In this document: positions 61,232 through 64,000 of the stretch, one piece after another
How positions within the stretch are numbered: the stretch's first letter is position 1
How the letters are laid out: each line of letters opens with the position of its first letter
NCBI GenBank assembly: GCA_024180945.1
Contig: JAKSGN010000043.1
Span: forward strand, 1,550,001 to 1,614,000
Source: Macrophomina tecta
Lineage: Eukaryota > Ascomycota > Dothideomycetes > Botryosphaeriales > Botryosphaeriaceae
DNA length: 64,000 nt
Direction: 5' to 3'
Notes under the pieces: generated by a model
Told to the model about the DNA's origin: nothing
The model's database searches: none
What the model saw: the letters and a program-made list of their open reading frames with translations, nothing else
Translations under genes and position numbers: made by a program

Positions 61232-61939
61232 CTACTCATTCTCCGGGCGACTCAGCGGCGGTAGCTTCCTGATGAAGTGCGTAGGGCACTCGTATCCGCC
61301 AGGGTTCTTGTCAAGATAAAGTTGGTGGTACGTCTCCGCGTCCCACCACTCACCCGCCGGGACGATCTGTGTGACAATCTTGCCGTCCCACCACTCCTTG
61401 TTGGCGCGCTCCGTGACGTCCTTCGCGATGGCTTCCTGCTCGGGCGAGTGGAAGAAGATGGCGCTGCGGTACTGGGTGCCCCGGTCGGGTCCCTGGTGGT
61501 TCAGCTGCGTCGGGTCGTGGATAGTGTAGAAGTACTCGATCAGCTGCCTGTACGAGAGCTTCTCCGGATCAAAAGTGATTTGCAGGCCTTCGGCATCTGT
61601 TTGGAAGAACACCTAGCATTAGTGTCCGACGCCCGAGAAGTCGGTAGTATATGGACGTAAGGGAAACGATCACGTACGTCCAGTGTCGCCTCCGCAGACC
61701 TGCGTGTAGCTGGGGTGCTGTGTGTTGCCACCGATGTATCCGACCTTCGCATCGATGAGGCCCTTGTTCGCGAAGCTTTTGCGGTAGGTGTGCTCGACGC
61801 CCCAGAAGCAGCCCGCCGCGATGGTTGCCTTCTGGTAGTTGCCGGTGCCGACGCCGGTGGCGCCGTTTTCGACTGCACGCAACGGTCCGGAGGAGAATGG
61901 GCGCATGAAGCGCGCGAAGAGACTGCTCATGGTGGTCAT
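61232..61939 (-). CDS. Peptide methionine-S-sulfoxide reductase MsrA
   Basis: Repairs oxidised methionine using thioredoxin. Exons 61678-61939 and 61232-61596 around an 81-bp intron (GTACGT...CAAACAG) give 208 residues. The catalytic Cys is in [10 protein letters not shown] (about residue 48). [15 protein letters not shown] is restored exactly across the junction (GGA C|AT). Next come [27 protein letters not shown] and the C-terminal [13 protein letters not shown], with a Cys that may act as resolving residue. I chose ATG 61939 ([15 protein letters not shown]). The frame stays open upstream and would encode a hydrophobic stretch ([16 protein letters not shown]), but no ATG is visible there before 62005. 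If an upstream exon supplies one, the protein could carry a membrane anchor or targeting signal. Confidence 0.92.
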
Positions 61940-62843
61940 TGTCGTGGTGCCGAGCAGGGCGGCGAAAACGAGGACGAGGATAGAGAGGGCGAGAGTGCGA
62001 TTCAACTTCGCGATTGCCGAGGTATCTGTGAAATGTGAGGTGTAGAGGCCGCGAAACTGCCTTCTGGAACGCGGGGTTGCGGCGGTGGTAGCGGGAGCTA
62101 TTCTTTTTATGTGAAGAGCTGGCGCGAGTCATTGGCCTCCGATGACCCCAGCCTAGAACCGTATTGCGTCATTGATTACGGACTCTGGCGCCTCGGCTTC
62201 TTGCCCAATTTCCCGTGAGCATCCTTTAGTCTTTGGAAGATCCAGATGTGCTATGGCAGAATTCCACGTCTCTTGGTTGCATGGGCCGATTTCGCGGCTC
62301 ATGTTGCCCAGCTCCTTCGGCTGCTTAAGTACATGATTCATGACGCTTTCCTGAATAGGGTATCACGCATGGACTTCGCACGATCCAGCTTGCTTCCATG
62401 TCCTCTGTTTCTCTTGTATGGACGAGAAGTTCCTTCTTGAAAATTCGTACCTGGCCTACGCTGTCACTCCTAGACTGTTGACCTGCCGTTTGTCTTTTGA
62501 TTTCCAATTTTCCTGCCTGTTAAACGCGCTCGGTTACAGTCCTATATTGTGTTCTGTGCACTTCGAGCACGGCGGTACGTCTCCATTATTAATTCATATC
62601 TGTGCTGATTATCATGAGCCTCTGACCTAGCTGGAGTGTTGGTTTAGTTTGCTCCATTGCAAAAATTCAGGCTACAAACGCTGTGTCCCACCATGTGATT
62701 ACCCGTTTTCGACACCGCCCGCAGCAGCGCCCCGCTGCCAAGCGCCACGGAACACATGCATCTCGTACCTATAGCTCTCTGGGGCCTTGTTAAATCAGTA
62801 TATGACCTTCTTCGGCTAAAATTCTTTCAATCAACAAGCAGGA
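61940..62843. other. Intergenic, upstream of msrA and of the tRNA-like gene
   Basis: About 900 bp. The part next to msrA may include an upstream exon. From 62140 to 62840 the sequence is AT-rich and I recognise no gene. Confidence 0.4.
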
Positions 62844-62985
62844 GGCCTAGTGGGTAAGTCATACTCCTCCCTCTACACCACCATGCACACGACTAACCCC
62901 AAACCAGTCTAGTGGTTACGATTCTCGCTTTGGGAGGTGCCTTCTGAACTGCGAGAGGTCCCGCTTTCGACTTGCGGCTGGGCCC
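62844..62985 (+). tRNA. tRNA-Pro(UGG)-like gene with two interruptions
   Basis: Anticodon TGG at 62931-62933. Reading from 62844: acceptor strand GGCCTAG (62844-62850), T8 and G9, G10 at 62853. A 54-nt insert (62854-62907) follows. Then the D arm continues with all conserved bases (A14, G15, G18, G19, A21), anticodon stem CTCGC/GCGAG, and a 15-nt insert at 62935-62949 at the canonical 37/38 site. The T loop is TTCGACT, and the 3' acceptor strand is CTGGGCC (62978-62984) with C73 at 62985. Acceptor strands pair 7 of 7 (one G-T). Without both inserts the molecule is 73 nt and matches the tRNA-Pro pattern. Weak points: the T stem has a T53-T61 mismatch where G-C is normal, so box B is poor. A T run at 63034-63042 could end Pol III transcription. 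It may be a pseudogene. Confidence 0.6.
62854..62907 (+). other. Spliceosomal-type intron sequence inside the tRNA-like gene
   Basis: Between tRNA positions 10 and 11. The donor is GTAAGT, the branch site GACTAAC (62891-62897) lies 10-11 nt before the acceptor CCAG, and the length is 54 nt. All four properties match the protein-gene introns in this window. The sequence CTAGTGG occurs on both sides (62847-62853 and 62909-62915). Confidence 0.6.
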
Positions 62986-63844
62986 CAGCTATCCCCTTTG
63001 CTGCTCACTGTCTTGTGAGCGGTCTTCGTGCTCCTTTTTTTTTGCTGCTGAACGGCAAGTGTGATCAGATCGAAGATGACATGAGGGGAGATGCTCTCTT
63101 ATTCGTACGACTGATTTCTTCGGCCTGATTTGCGTTCGACGACTGCAAATGTATTTGGCTGTTGTTGAAGTGGCTGATCCAAATGATCTGTCTAGGGGAA
63201 GCGCCGTACAGGGCTAATCGCACTTCTTCCGCGAGAAGCGGAGTAAAGGGAGTAGCATCTGCCAGGAAAGTATCAGAAGATGAGATGAGGAGCTTAACAT
63301 ATGGCTGTTCCGTGAAGGTGGCCAGCAAAAAGTCCAGGTGATGATAAGCACATCATGTACAATTGTGTCCTAAAAACTCGTGGGTACATTGACAACTTAA
63401 CCGTTAAGCGATGACCACTCATTATGATCTAGCGGGCATGGAAGGTGAAAATGGTCACAGATCGCTTCGCACGAACCTCATGGGAAGGATAGTTGAAATG
63501 GGTTTTGTTGTAAACGCATCAGTTGACGATATAGTATACTGTATCATCAACCAGAATTGAGCCGAACTGCCAAAAGCCGTACCTTCCAGCTGTTTTGCGA
63601 AATAAGATGGTTGATCTTTTAGCCAGTTGTCTAGCACCATCATAAAGTACGCATGAAGCAATCACCAGTGGGTGCTGCTGGCATAGTAGGACGAAAGATT
63701 GAGTGGTAAACCCTGATAGCTCATTTGAATTGATTAAATCTAGTTTGAGCATCGTTGGAGAGCCATTCCAGCCGAATCTACCTGGTGTACTCCAATCTTT
63801 AGTACCGAGTAAGGTGTATATTACACGAACAGGGAAGTCATCGA
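62986..63844. other. AT-rich intergenic region with one open frame
   Basis: About 860 bp. On the minus strand an ATG frame of 109 codons (63519-63848) begins inside the stop codon region of the upstream gene (ATGA overlap). It contains no domain I know. It may be chance in a 3' UTR. The rest shows nothing recognisable. Confidence 0.35.
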
Positions 63845-64000
63845 TCATAGCTCGTCATCCACCTCCATTTCGCCGTTGACGGCACCGTTCGCGCCTGCAT
63901 TCTTGGGCAAGCAGGCCTCCTTGTCAATCATCTGCCTTGAAACCGCAACGATATTGTCCTCGATGAGCTGTTGACCGACGTCCTCGATGTCTGTGATATG
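63845..64000 (-). CDS. C-terminal end of an unidentified protein (partial)
   Basis: The minus-strand frame entering from the right edge encodes about 51 residues (ITDIEDVGQQLIEDNIVAV... ending NGEMEVDDEL) before a TGA at 63845-63847. Codon usage is gene-like and the acidic VDDEL tail looks like a real C terminus. Too little remains to name the product. Confidence 0.6.
   Translation of the reverse strand, partial: HITDIEDVGQQLIEDNIVAVSRQMIDKEACLPKNAGANGAVNGEMEVDDEL

Overview
The window looks like nuclear DNA from a filamentous ascomycete (Pezizomycotina, probably a dothideomycete; the class is inferred). Genes carry short GT-AG introns of about 45-100 bp with CTAAC/CTGAC-like branch sites. 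Products include fungal forms of Mlp1, the Nup98-Nup96 precursor, TFIIE-beta, Mer3, Vph1, centrin and complex I. Spacing is compact on both strands, with no operons. I found no intact transposon, rRNA or CRISPR array. Exon junctions below were read by hand from splice signals, reading phase and remembered family conservation.

Layout. 1-3.4 kb: a broken gene for a fungal membrane protein, followed by an AT-rich gap. 3.4-11.5 kb: MLP1 (minus strand) divergent from TFA2. 12-15.5 kb: a cytosolic PuuE-type deacetylase/allantoinase-like gene divergent from an amidase. 16.4-24.1 kb: a 14-TM MFS transporter, a cytosolic arylsulfatase, an AlaX-like tRNA-editing protein and an old-yellow-enzyme oxidoreductase. 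25-36 kb: a UDP-galactose-type Golgi transporter, the meiotic helicase MER3 and V-ATPase subunit a. 36.8-43.8 kb: the Nup98-Nup96 precursor. 45-48.3 kb: centrin and the complex I 51 kDa subunit. 49.5-52 kb: an unrecognised basic, proline-rich gene bracketed by 22-nt inverted repeats. 52-58.6 kb: a secreted GH78 rhamnosidase and an acetamidase-type amidase. 60.4-62 kb: a GFA-domain protein and MsrA. 62.8-64 kb: a tRNA-Pro-like gene and the 3' end of a gene that leaves the window.

The genes are mostly independent housekeeping and accessory functions. Two groupings stand out: Mlp1, Nup98-96 and centrin (nuclear-pore and TREX-2 related) lie within 43 kb, and two amidases plus the PuuE-like enzyme suggest amide-nitrogen use.

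The most unusual observation is the tRNA-Pro(UGG)-like gene at 62844-62985. Its 5' acceptor strand is separated from the D arm by a 54-nt insert with the full signals of a spliceosomal intron (GTAAGT, GACTAAC, CAG). It also has an ordinary anticodon-loop intron. Removing both restores a 73-nt cloverleaf with a 7/7 paired acceptor stem.
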